64,000 nt of DNA from Mesorhizobium waimense (GTDB taxonomy: Bacteria; Pseudomonadota; Alphaproteobacteria; Rhizobiales; Rhizobiaceae). Of the stretch, positions 26,981 to 36,038 are shown piece after piece. The position numbers and the translations under genes were made by a program. Within the stretch, counting starts at the first letter, position 1, and each line of letters starts with the position of its first letter. Below the pieces are notes generated by a model that saw nothing but the letters and a program-made list of their open reading frames with translations, did no database searches and was not told the DNA's origin. Location of the stretch: the NCBI RefSeq assembly GCF_003601975.1, contig NZ_QZWZ01000012.1:124001-188000 (forward strand), in the 5' to 3' direction.

Positions 26981-28426
26981 GTGGCTGAATCCTACGACGT
27001 CATCATCATCGGCTCTGGCCCCGGCGGCTATGTCACGGCGGTGCGGTCCGCGCAGCTCGGCTTCAAAACGGCGATCGTCGAGCGCGAGCATCTTGGCGGC
27101 ATCTGCCTCAACTGGGGCTGCATCCCGACCAAGGCACTGCTGCGCTCGGCCGAGATGATGCACTATTCGGATCATCTGAAGGATTACGGCCTGAAGCTCG
27201 ACGGCAAGGTCAGCGCCGACACTGCCGCCGTCGTCGACCGTTCGCGCAAGGTGTCGCTGCGCCTCAATGGTGGCGTCGCCTTCCTGATGAAGAAGAACAA
27301 GGTCGACGTCATCTGGGGCGAGGCGAAGCTTACGAAGCCGGGCGAGATCGTCGTCTCCAAGACAGCCAAGAAGCCAATGGAGCCGCAGCCGCCGGCGCCG
27401 AAAGGCGTCAAGGCCGAGGGCACCTACACCGCCAAGCACATCATCCTGGCGACGGGCGCGCGGCCAAGGGCGCTACCCGGCATCGAACCGGACGGGAAGC
27501 TGATCTGGACCTATTTCGAGGCGATGGTGCCGAAGGAAATGCCGAAGTCGTTGCTGGTGATGGGCTCGGGCGCCATCGGCATCGAGTTCGCCTCCTTCTA
27601 CCGCACCATGGGCGCCGAGGTGACGGTGGTCGAGCTGTTGCCGGCGGTGATGCCGGTCGAGGATGCCGAGGTCTCGAAATTCGCGCAGAAGCAGTTCGAA
27701 AAGCAGGGCATGAAGATCATTCTCGAAGCCAAGGTAACCAAGGTAGAGAAGTCAGCCAATTCGGTCACCGCGCATGTCGAGATGAAGGATGGCAAGGTTG
27801 AGAAGATCACCGCCGACCGTATGATCTCGGCCGTCGGCGTGCAGGGCAATATCGAGAACCTCGGTCTCGAAACGCTCGGCGTGAAGACGGACCGCGGCTG
27901 CGTCGTCGTCGACGGTTATGGCAAGACCAACGTGCCTGGCATCTACGCCATCGGCGACGTCGCCGGACCGCCGATGCTTGCCCACAAGGCGGAGCATGAG
28001 GGCGTGGTGTGCATCGAGAAGGTCGCCAATTTCCCCGGCGTGCACGCTACCGACAAGCTGAAGATCCCGGGCTGCACCTACTGCAACCCGCAGGTCGCCT
28101 CGGTCGGCCTGACCGAAGCCAAGGCCAAGGCCGAAGGCAAGGATATCCGCGTCGGCCGCTTCCAGTTCGGTGCGAACGGCAAGGCGATCGCGCTTGGCGA
28201 GGACCAGGGCTTTATCAAGACCATCTTCGACAAGAAGACCGGGCAACTGCTTGGCGCGCATATGGTCGGCGCGGAAGTCACCGAGCTGATCCAGGGTTTT
28301 GTCGTGGCGATGAACCTCGAGACTACCGAGGAAGAGCTGATGCACACCATCTTCCCGCATCCGACGCTGTCGGAGATGATGAAGGAGAGCGTGCTCGACG
28401 CCTATGGCCGAGCGCTCAACGCATGA
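26981..28426 (+). CDS. lpd: dihydrolipoamide dehydrogenase, PDH E3
   Basis: FAD-dependent reoxidation of dihydrolipoyl groups with NAD. The 481-residue protein starts at GTG 26981 (CAGGGAG upstream), has the FAD loop IIIGSGPGGYVTA (8-20), the redox disulfide Cys42/Cys47 (GGICLNWGCIPTKAL), a second dinucleotide loop VMGSGAIGIEFASF, FAD motif YAIGDVAGPPMLAHKA and the C-terminal His-Glu dyad HPHPTLSE-type segment (here IFPHPTLSEMMKE). Last catalytic subunit of the PDH operon. Confidence 0.96.
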   Translation: MAESYDVIIIGSGPGGYVTAVRSAQLGFKTAIVEREHLGGICLNWGCIPTKALLRSAEMMHYSDHLKDYGLKLDGKVSADTAAVVDRSRKVSLRLNGGVAFLMKKNKVDVIWGEAKLTKPGEIVVSKTAKKPMEPQPPAPKGVKAEGTYTAKHIILATGARPRALPGIEPDGKLIWTYFEAMVPKEMPKSLLVMGSGAIGIEFASFYRTMGAEVTVVELLPAVMPVEDAEVSKFAQKQFEKQGMKIILEAKVTKVEKSANSVTAHVEMKDGKVEKITADRMISAVGVQGNIENLGLETLGVKTDRGCVVVDGYGKTNVPGIYAIGDVAGPPMLAHKAEHEGVVCIEKVANFPGVHATDKLKIPGCTYCNPQVASVGLTEAKAKAEGKDIRVGRFQFGANGKAIALGEDQGFIKTIFDKKTGQLLGAHMVGAEVTELIQGFVVAMNLETTEEELMHTIFPHPTLSEMMKESVLDAYGRALNA

Positions 28427-28528
28427 TAAATTGGCCGCGCGAGACTCAGATGCGAAAGCCTTGGGAACTCGACGGCAGGTCAGTTCGTTTGCGGATGCAT
28501 TTTTCCCCATCATACGAGGAGTGGGCAT

Positions 28529-28786
28529 ATGGACGTGAATGGCGTGGGCTGGATTGCAGCCATCATCATCGGAGGTCTGGCGGGCTGGCTCGCCGAGATG
28601 GTCATGAAGAGCAACACCGGCATCTTCATGAACATCATTATGGGCATCGTCGGCGCGGTGGTGCTGAACGCAATCCTCAAAGCCCTCAGCATCGAGCCCT
28701 TCGGCGTCGGCTGGTTGGCCTATCTGATCACCGGCTTCATCGGTGCCTGCCTGCTGATCTTTGTAGGACGCTTGGTGCGCCGTTAG
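28529..28786 (+). CDS. GlsB/YeaQ/YmgE-family small membrane protein
   Basis: An 85-residue protein with three hydrophobic helices and the family pattern IIIGGLAGWLAEMVMK, then GIFMNIIMGIVGAVVLN. Annotated relatives are called transglycosylase-associated or general stress proteins, without demonstrated activity. GAGGAG precedes the ATG. It sits between lpd and lipA and is followed by a terminator-like hairpin. Confidence 0.82.
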   Translation: MDVNGVGWIAAIIIGGLAGWLAEMVMKSNTGIFMNIIMGIVGAVVLNAILKALSIEPFGVGWLAYLITGFIGACLLIFVGRLVRR

Positions 28787-28809
28787 ATCCGGCCGAATGC
28801 CGCTATGCG

Positions 28810-28847
28810 AAAAAGGCCCTGCCGTCATGCGCCGGCATGACCTTTTT
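28810..28847 (+). terminator. terminator-like stem after the GlsB-family gene
   Basis: Outer stem AAAAAGG (28810-28816) with CCTTTTT (28841-28847) and inner stem TCATGC (28825-28830) with GCATGA (28835-28840); an eight-base bulge separates them on the left arm. Confidence 0.5.
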
Positions 28848-28921
28848 CTTTGCGCCGAAAAGCCTTAGATGACGTTGGAACGCGAGCCCCGGACAGGGCT
28901 CGCCAATGAACCGGGTTTGAG

Positions 28922-29887
28922 ATGGTCACTGTTCTCGACACGATCGCCAATGCGCCGCGGCTGCGGCACCCCGAAAAGGCGCACAAGCCGGACCAGGAAG
29001 TGCTGCGCAAGCCCGACTGGATCCGCGTCAAGGCGCCGGTCTCGAAGGGCTATGCCGAGACGCGCGAGATCGTGAAGTCGCACAAGCTGGTCACGGTGTG
29101 CGAGGAGGCCGGCTGCCCGAATATCGGCGAGTGCTGGGAAAAGAAGCACGCCACCTTCATGATCATGGGTGAGATCTGTACGCGCGCCTGCGCCTTTTGC
29201 AATGTCGCCACCGGAATCCCGACCGCGCTCGATCCCGACGAACCGGCGCGCGTCGCGCATGCCGTCAAGCAGATGGGTCTCAGCCACGTCGTCATCACCT
29301 CGGTCGACCGCGACGATCTCGCCGATGGCGGTGCGCAGCATTTCGCCGAGGTCATCCGTGCGATCCGGGCGGCAACGCCGTCGACGACGATCGAGATCCT
29401 GACGCCGGATTTCCTGCGCAAGGACGGCGCGCTGGAGATCGTGGTGGCGGCTAAGCCTGATGTGTTCAACCACAACCTCGAGACGGTGCCGTCGAACTAC
29501 CTGACGGTGCGGCCGGGTGCGCGCTATTTCCACTCGATCCGGCTGCTGCAGCGGGTCAGGGAGCTCGACCCGTCGATCTTCACCAAGTCCGGCATCATGG
29601 TGGGCTTGGGCGAAGAGCGGAACGAGATCCTGCAGCTGATGGACGATCTGCGTTCGGCCAATGTCGACTTCATGACCATCGGCCAGTATTTGCAGCCGTC
29701 GAAGAAGCACCATCCGGTGATCCGCTTCGTCACGCCGGAGGAGTTCAAATCCTTCGAGACGATCGGCAAGACCAAGGGTTTCCTGCTGATGGCGTCGAGC
29801 CCGCTGACGCGCTCCTCGCACCATGCCGGCGACGATTTCGCCAGGCTGCGCGCGGCGCGCGAAGCGCAGCTCAGAAAAACCGCCTGA
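28922..29887 (+). CDS. lipA: lipoyl synthase
   Basis: Radical-SAM enzyme inserting two sulfurs into protein-bound octanoyl groups, making the cofactor of the PDH E1 beta and E2 lipoyl domains encoded upstream. The 321-residue protein has both cluster motifs: auxiliary CEEAGCPNIGECWE and radical-SAM CTRACAFC (CxxxCxxC), plus the C-terminal SSPLTRSSHHAGD. The ATG at 28922 follows a weak ribosome binding site. Placement beside the PDH genes is common in alphaproteobacteria. Confidence 0.95.
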   Translation: MVTVLDTIANAPRLRHPEKAHKPDQEVLRKPDWIRVKAPVSKGYAETREIVKSHKLVTVCEEAGCPNIGECWEKKHATFMIMGEICTRACAFCNVATGIPTALDPDEPARVAHAVKQMGLSHVVITSVDRDDLADGGAQHFAEVIRAIRAATPSTTIEILTPDFLRKDGALEIVVAAKPDVFNHNLETVPSNYLTVRPGARYFHSIRLLQRVRELDPSIFTKSGIMVGLGEERNEILQLMDDLRSANVDFMTIGQYLQPSKKHHPVIRFVTPEEFKSFETIGKTKGFLLMASSPLTRSSHHAGDDFARLRAAREAQLRKTA

Positions 29888-29899
29888 TATCCCGTCTTC

Positions 29900-30352
29900 A
29901 TGCCGAAATTCGAAGCCACCCGCCGCGTCGCCCATACGCCGGAAGAGATGTTCAGGCTGGTCGCCGATGTCGAGGCCTATCCGCAGTTCCTGCCGCTGTG
30001 CGAGGCACTGACCGTGCGCTCGCGCAAGGAGCGCGATGGCCGCACCATTCTTGTCGCCGATATGAGCATCGGCTACAAGGCGATCCGCGAGAGCTTCACC
30101 ACGCAGGTTCTGCTGAAGCCGGACGAGAACACAATCGACGTCAAATACATCGACGGCCCGTTCAAATACTTAAGCAATATCTGGCGTTTCGACCCGGCCG
30201 ACCGCGGCTGTGAGGTCCACTTCTTCATCGACTACGAGTTCAAGAGCCGCATTCTCGGCGTGCTGATGGGCACGATGTTCGACCGCGGCTTCCGCATGTT
30301 TTCCGAGGCCTTCGAGAAGCGCGCCAACGTCATTTACGGCGCCAGAGCCTGA
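29900..30352 (+). CDS. RatA/COQ10-family START-like protein
   Basis: A 150-residue polyketide cyclase/START-fold protein: FEATRRVAHTPEEMFRLVADVEAYPQFLP at the start and GPFKYLSNIWRF plus FFIDYEFKSRILG further on. Homologues are annotated either as RatA toxin or as COQ10-like ubiquinone-binding proteins; the ubiquinone role is better supported by the family at large. It begins 12 bp after lipA, and its last 19 bp overlap the convergent cinA/pncC gene. Confidence 0.82.
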   Translation: MPKFEATRRVAHTPEEMFRLVADVEAYPQFLPLCEALTVRSRKERDGRTILVADMSIGYKAIRESFTTQVLLKPDENTIDVKYIDGPFKYLSNIWRFDPADRGCEVHFFIDYEFKSRILGVLMGTMFDRGFRMFSEAFEKRANVIYGARA

Positions 30353-30837
30353 TCTTCTCCAAGCGCGTGCAGGCCGAGCTCGAGCGCGTGCCTGACTGTC
30401 TCGCTGCGGATGAAGGCACGGCCGTTGCCGGCAAACAGCCGGTGCTCGGCGACAACAGGACGGCCGGCCAGCGCGACTCCGAACCAGACGAGTCCGACGG
30501 GTTTCTCCGCCGAGCCGCCGCCCGGGCCGGCAACGCCGGTGACGGCGAGCGTCAGCCCGGCGCGCGAATGGACCAGCGCACCTTCTGCCATCTCCAGTGC
30601 CGTTTCGCGCGACACGGCACCATGCGCCTCGAGCGTGGCGGCGGAGACGCCGAGCATCTCCATCTTGGCCTCGTTGGAATAGGTGACAAAACCGCGGTCG
30701 ACCACGGCGGAGGAGCCGGCGATATCCGTCAGCGCGGCGATGATCATGCCGCCGGTGCAACTCTCGGCTGTGGCCAGCATGATGCCGCGGCGCTGGCAGG
30801 CCTGGAGCAAGGCGTTTGCGAGGCCGTCGTTGCTCAT
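30334..30837 (-). CDS. pncC: CinA C-terminal domain protein / NMN amidohydrolase
   Basis: A 167-residue stand-alone CinA C-terminal domain, whose characterised members deamidate nicotinamide mononucleotide in NAD recycling. Motifs: ATAESCTGGMI, VDRGFVTYSNEAKMEMLGV, AVSRETALEMAEGA, and AVTGVAGPGGGSAEKPVGLVW. No N-terminal molybdopterin-binding-like domain is present. Its ATG at 30837 overlaps the ispDF stop, indicating coupling; a longer in-frame start at 31122 lies inside ispDF and is rejected. Confidence 0.85.
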   Translation of the reverse strand: MSNDGLANALLQACQRRGIMLATAESCTGGMIIAALTDIAGSSAVVDRGFVTYSNEAKMEMLGVSAATLEAHGAVSRETALEMAEGALVHSRAGLTLAVTGVAGPGGGSAEKPVGLVWFGVALAGRPVVAEHRLFAGNGRAFIRSETVRHALELGLHALGEDQALAP

Positions 30838-32063
30838 GCAGGAACGTCGCCCGGATAAACGACGCTGGCGGTGGCAATCGCCGCGATGCCTTCCTCGCGG
30901 CCGACAAAGCCGAGCTTTTCGTTGGTTGTCGCCTTGATCGAGATCCGTTCCGACGCAATGCCCAGCATCGAAGCAAGGGCTGCCGTCATCGCTTCGCGAT
31001 GCGGGCCGACGCGGGGCGCCTCGCAGATCAGTGTGATGTCGGCATTGGCGATGCGTCCGCCGCGCTCGCGCACCAGCTTTGCCGCATGCTCGACGAAGAT
31101 GCGCGAAGCGGCACCCTTCCATTGCGGATCGGACGGCGGGAAATGCGTGCCGATGTCGCCCGCGCCGCAGGTGGCGAGCAGCGCATCGGTCAGGGCATGA
31201 AGGCCGACATCGGCATCGGAGTGGCCGGAGAGCTTCCTGTCATGCGGAATGGCGACGCCGCAGAGTGTGACATGGTCGCCGGGCTCGAAGGCGTGGACGT
31301 CGTAGCCATTGCCGGTGCGGATGTCCGGGAAGTGCTGACGTTCGCCGGAAAGCCGCTGGTCCGCCATGGCGATATCCCTTGCCCAGGTGAGTTTCACATT
31401 GTCGGGCGAGCCCGGGATGATCTTGACTGGAATATGCGCCCATTCGGCGATCGCTGCATCGTCGGTGAAATCCGCCTTGCCCAGATGATGCGCCTTTTCA
31501 TGCGCCGCCAGGATCGGCCAGAACGGAAACCCCTGCGGCGTCTGGGCGGCATGCAGCCCGTTCCTAGACACGGTCTCTTCGATCATGCCGGCAGCCGACT
31601 CGCGCTTCAGCGTATCGGCGACGGGGAGCGTCGGCAGTGCGCCCTGGCGTTCGCCGATGGCCTCGATCGTGCGTTCGATCAAGCCGCCGTCGACGAAGGG
31701 GCGCACCGCGTCATGGATGAGCACCCGGCCCGGCGCGTGGTCCCTCAAAGCGAGCAGCCCAAGCCGTACGGAGGCCTGGCGCGAATCGCCGCCCGTGATG
31801 GCGATGACCCGGTCGGCATTGGCGCCGGCCGCCTTGCGAAAAAGCTCGCGGTCGTCGGCATGGATGGCGACGACCACCTGGCCAACTTTTGGATGCGCCA
31901 GGAAGGTGTCCAGCGTGCGTGCTATCACGGCGCGGCCGCCGATGCTCTGATACTGCTTCGGACCGTCGACCTGTCCGGCCCGTGCGCCGCGACCGGCGGC
32001 GACGATAACCACGCCAACCCTATCGTTTGCCGCGTCGGCAGGTTTTTCGCTTGCGTCTGTCAT
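30834..32063 (-). CDS. ispDF: bifunctional IspD/IspF isoprenoid enzyme
   Basis: A 409-residue fusion performing two MEP-pathway steps: CTP transfer to methylerythritol phosphate (IspD domain, about 15-240; VVIVAAGRGARAG, LIHDAVRPFVD) and cyclisation to the 2,4-cyclodiphosphate (IspF domain, about 250-409; GNGYDVHAF, GHSDADVGLHALTDA, KATTNEKLGFVGREEGI). The skipped IspE step is encoded elsewhere. Such fusions are usual in alphaproteobacteria. It is divergent from the dusB-ntr operon and coupled to pncC. Confidence 0.95.
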   Translation of the reverse strand: MTDASEKPADAANDRVGVVIVAAGRGARAGQVDGPKQYQSIGGRAVIARTLDTFLAHPKVGQVVVAIHADDRELFRKAAGANADRVIAITGGDSRQASVRLGLLALRDHAPGRVLIHDAVRPFVDGGLIERTIEAIGERQGALPTLPVADTLKRESAAGMIEETVSRNGLHAAQTPQGFPFWPILAAHEKAHHLGKADFTDDAAIAEWAHIPVKIIPGSPDNVKLTWARDIAMADQRLSGERQHFPDIRTGNGYDVHAFEPGDHVTLCGVAIPHDRKLSGHSDADVGLHALTDALLATCGAGDIGTHFPPSDPQWKGAASRIFVEHAAKLVRERGGRIANADITLICEAPRVGPHREAMTAALASMLGIASERISIKATTNEKLGFVGREEGIAAIATASVVYPGDVPA

Positions 32064-32140
32064 GGCGAGAGGCTTAGTCGCGGCTTATTGCGAAGGCCAG
32101 CATTTTCCCAAATGCGCCTTAATGTGGCGTCATTCCGCGT

Positions 32141-32175
32141 TGCACATTGTCGCCGTTCTGGTTAGAGAATGTGCA
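32141..32175. promoter_or_regulatory. inverted repeat between ispDF and the dusB-ntr operon
   Basis: TGCACATT (32141-32148) and AATGTGCA (32168-32175) form perfect 8-bp arms 19 bp apart, 28 bp before the dusB ATG. NtrC sites contain TGCAC/GTGCA half-sites, so negative autoregulation by NtrC is a reasonable reading, although the spacing is wider than the usual 17-bp NtrC dyad. Confidence 0.4.
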
Positions 32176-32202
32176 GCAATCGAACATGCTTGGTTTTTGT
32201 GC

Positions 32203-33225
32203 ATGCCTGACTTGACCAAATTGACTGTGCCGCTCGACGTCGGCGGCGTGACGATCCGCAATCGCGTCTTTCTGGCGCCGATGTCCGGCATAACCGACGA
32301 GCCGTTCCGGCAGCGCGCCCATGCGCATGGCGCCGGGCTGGTCGTTTCGGAAATGGTGGCGAGCGGCGAACTGGCCAAGGGCAGGGCGGGCTGTGATCTG
32401 CGCATCCGCCATTCCGGATTGCCGGTGCACATGGTGCAGCTTGCCGGCCGCGAGGCGGCGCACATGGCCGAAGGCGCGCGCATAGCCGAGGGCGAGGGCG
32501 CCGACGTCATCGACATCAACATGGGCTGCCCGGCCAAGAAGGTGACGGGCGGCTATGCCGGTTCGGCACTGATGCGCGATCTCGACCATGCATTGTCGCT
32601 GATCGAGGCGGTGGTCGGCGCCGTCGCCGTGCCGGTCACGGTAAAAATGCGGCTCGGCTGGGACGAAGGCGCGCTGAACGCGCCGATGCTTGCGCGCCGC
32701 GCCGAGCAGGCCGGTGTGCGCATGGTGACCGTACACGGCCGCACGCGCTGCCAGTTCTACCAGGGCAAGGCCGACTGGCGCGCCATCGCGCGGGTCAAGG
32801 AGGCGGTGTCGATCCCGGTCGTTGCCAATGGCGATGTCGGTTCGGCCGCCGGGGCGGCTGATATTCTGCAGCAGTCGGGCGCCGACGCGGTGATGGTCGG
32901 TCGGGCGCATTACGGCGCGCCTTGGATTGCCGGCAGCATCGCGGCAGCAGGCGGGGCGGCAACAGGCATTCCCCAAAGCCCGCAGGCTCTCGCCGACTAC
33001 ATCATCGCCCATTATGAGGACTTGCTGACGCTCTATGGCAGCGAAAGCGGGCTGCGCCAGGCGCGCAAGCACCTTGGCTGGTATCTCGATCGCCACGCCG
33101 CCGGCGTCGGTCCCGACCAGCGCAAGGCCATCCTGACGTCGTTCGAGCCAGCCAGGGTCATTGCCGAACTGCGGGACGTGTTCTCGACCGTCGGCGCGCC
33201 GGTGACCCTGCGGAGCGCGGCATGA
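32203..33225 (+). CDS. dusB: tRNA-dihydrouridine synthase, first gene of the ntr operon
   Basis: FMN enzyme reducing uridines in the tRNA D-loop. The 340-residue protein starts MPDLTKLTVPLDVGGVTIRN at 32203; earlier in-frame starts back to 32062 add unrelated residues. Motifs: APMSGITDEPFR, active-site Cys in DINMGCPAKKV, TVHGRTRCQFY, and ANGDVGS with GRAHYGAPW binding FMN phosphate. In rhizobia this gene (nifR3/orf1) leads the ntrBC operon; here its stop overlaps the ntrB start (ATGA-type). Confidence 0.92.
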   Translation: MPDLTKLTVPLDVGGVTIRNRVFLAPMSGITDEPFRQRAHAHGAGLVVSEMVASGELAKGRAGCDLRIRHSGLPVHMVQLAGREAAHMAEGARIAEGEGADVIDINMGCPAKKVTGGYAGSALMRDLDHALSLIEAVVGAVAVPVTVKMRLGWDEGALNAPMLARRAEQAGVRMVTVHGRTRCQFYQGKADWRAIARVKEAVSIPVVANGDVGSAAGAADILQQSGADAVMVGRAHYGAPWIAGSIAAAGGAATGIPQSPQALADYIIAHYEDLLTLYGSESGLRQARKHLGWYLDRHAAGVGPDQRKAILTSFEPARVIAELRDVFSTVGAPVTLRSAA

Positions 33226-34360
33226 AGGCCACAGCCGCTCAAGGACCGGACATGGTGGATGCCGCCCAGATCGTGCTGAACACCATCCGCCGCCCGGTGA
33301 TCATGGTCGATGGCGAAGGTTTCATCACCTACGCCAATGCCGATGCCGAGGACTTCTTTCGCTCCAGCGCCAATATGCTTGCCCGCAACACGCTGTCCAA
33401 GCTGGTGCCTTTCGGCAGTCCGCTGCTGACGCTCGTCGACCAGGTGCGCGAGCGCCGGGCGCCGGTCAACGAATACCGCGTCGATGTCTCGTCGCCGCGC
33501 CTCGGCATCGAAAAGGTCGTCGACCTCTATGTCGCGCCGGTGCCGGAGTTCCCAGGCTCGGTGGTGGTGATGTTCCAGGAACGCTCGATGGCCGACAAGA
33601 TCGACCGGCAGATGACGCATCGCGGCGCGGCGCGCTCGGTCACGGGCCTGGCCGCCATGCTTGCCCATGAGATCAAGAACCCGCTGTCCGGCATCCGCGG
33701 TGCTGCCCAATTGCTCGAACTCTCCGCCTCCGACGAGGATCGGGCGCTGACCCGCCTGATCACCGACGAGACCGACCGTATCGTGTCGCTGGTCGATCGC
33801 ATGGAGGTGTTTTCCGACGAGCGGCCGATCGACCGCTATCCGGTCAACATACATGTCGTTCTCGATCATGTGAAGGCAATTGCAAAGAACGGTTTTGCCA
33901 AACGGATCAAGATCTTGGAGGAATACGATCCATCGTTGCCTCCGGTTTTCGCCAACCGCGACCAGCTGATCCAAATATTCCTCAACCTGGTCAAGAACGC
34001 CGCCGAGGCGATCGGCGGCGACCCGCAGGGCGAGATCATGCTGTCGACCGCGTTCCGGCCGGGCATTCGCGTTTCGGTTCCGGGGACGCAGGATCGCGTC
34101 TCGTTGCCGCTGGAATTCTGCGTGCGCGACAATGGCCCCGGTGTTTCGGAAGATATCCTGCCGATCCTGTTCGATCCCTTCATCACCACCAAGCCGAACG
34201 GGTCGGGCCTCGGCCTGGCGCTGGTGGCGAAGCTGGTCGGCGAGCATGGCGGCATCATCGAATGCGATTCAACGCCGCGCGCAACCACATTCCGCATACT
34301 TATGCCGGCTTGGAAGCAAACCTCGTTCGGCACCGACGATGGCAATGAAGGAGACCGCAA

Positions 34361-34364
<4 letters not shown>
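33222..34364 (+). CDS. ntrB: nitrogen regulation sensor kinase/phosphatase NtrB
   Basis: Cytoplasmic histidine kinase that phosphorylates or dephosphorylates NtrC according to nitrogen status sensed through PII. The 380-residue protein has a PAS domain (about 15-110), the H-box AHEIKNPLSGIRGAAQL (phosphorylated His near 147), the N-box LNLVKNAAEAIGG, DNGPGV, and GSGLGLALV. The ATG overlaps dusB; the last codon overlaps the ntrC start by 4 bp. No transmembrane helix. Confidence 0.95.
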
Positions 34365-35819
<1,455 letters not shown>

Positions 35820-35821
<2 letters not shown>

Positions 35822-35857
35822 AGCCTCTTCTATCCCGATAGAATCGGGATGGGCTCT
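35820..35857 (+). terminator. hairpin after ntrC
   Basis: Inner stem ATCCCGAT/ATCGGGAT (35832-35839 with 35843-35850, loop AGA), enclosed by AGAGCC/GGCTCT (35820-35825 with 35852-35857). It starts at the ntrC stop codon and probably attenuates or ends ntrC transcription before ntrY. Confidence 0.55.
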
Positions 35858-35918
35858 ATCTCGTTGTTCGAGCATGATCTTTTCCGAAACCGGATTCCGC
35901 TTTTCGCTGACGCGGACC
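35854..35918. repeat. dispersed rhizobial intergenic palindromic repeat, copy 1
   Basis: A CTCTATCT-GTT-TTCGAGCATGATC-TTTTCCGAAA-CCGG-TTCCGCTTTTCG layout typical of the abundant REP-like element in Mesorhizobium intergenic DNA. A related copy lies at 62614-62676. It occupies the ntrC-ntrY gap together with the preceding hairpin. Confidence 0.55.
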
Positions 35919-36038
35919 TTCGGTTTGGGATCGTGTGCGCTAGCGCCTGTGGGCAAAAGGGTCCTGTAACCGACCCTTTAGGCGAATGAGCCGGGGAAAG
36001 ATTTCCGTCCCGGCCACACTTGTTGCATAATCGCCACA

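Noticed and set aside
29900..30352. RatA toxin of a toxin-antitoxin system
   Set aside because: No antitoxin-like partner gene (RatB) is adjacent; a ubiquinone-binding START role next to lipA is more likely.
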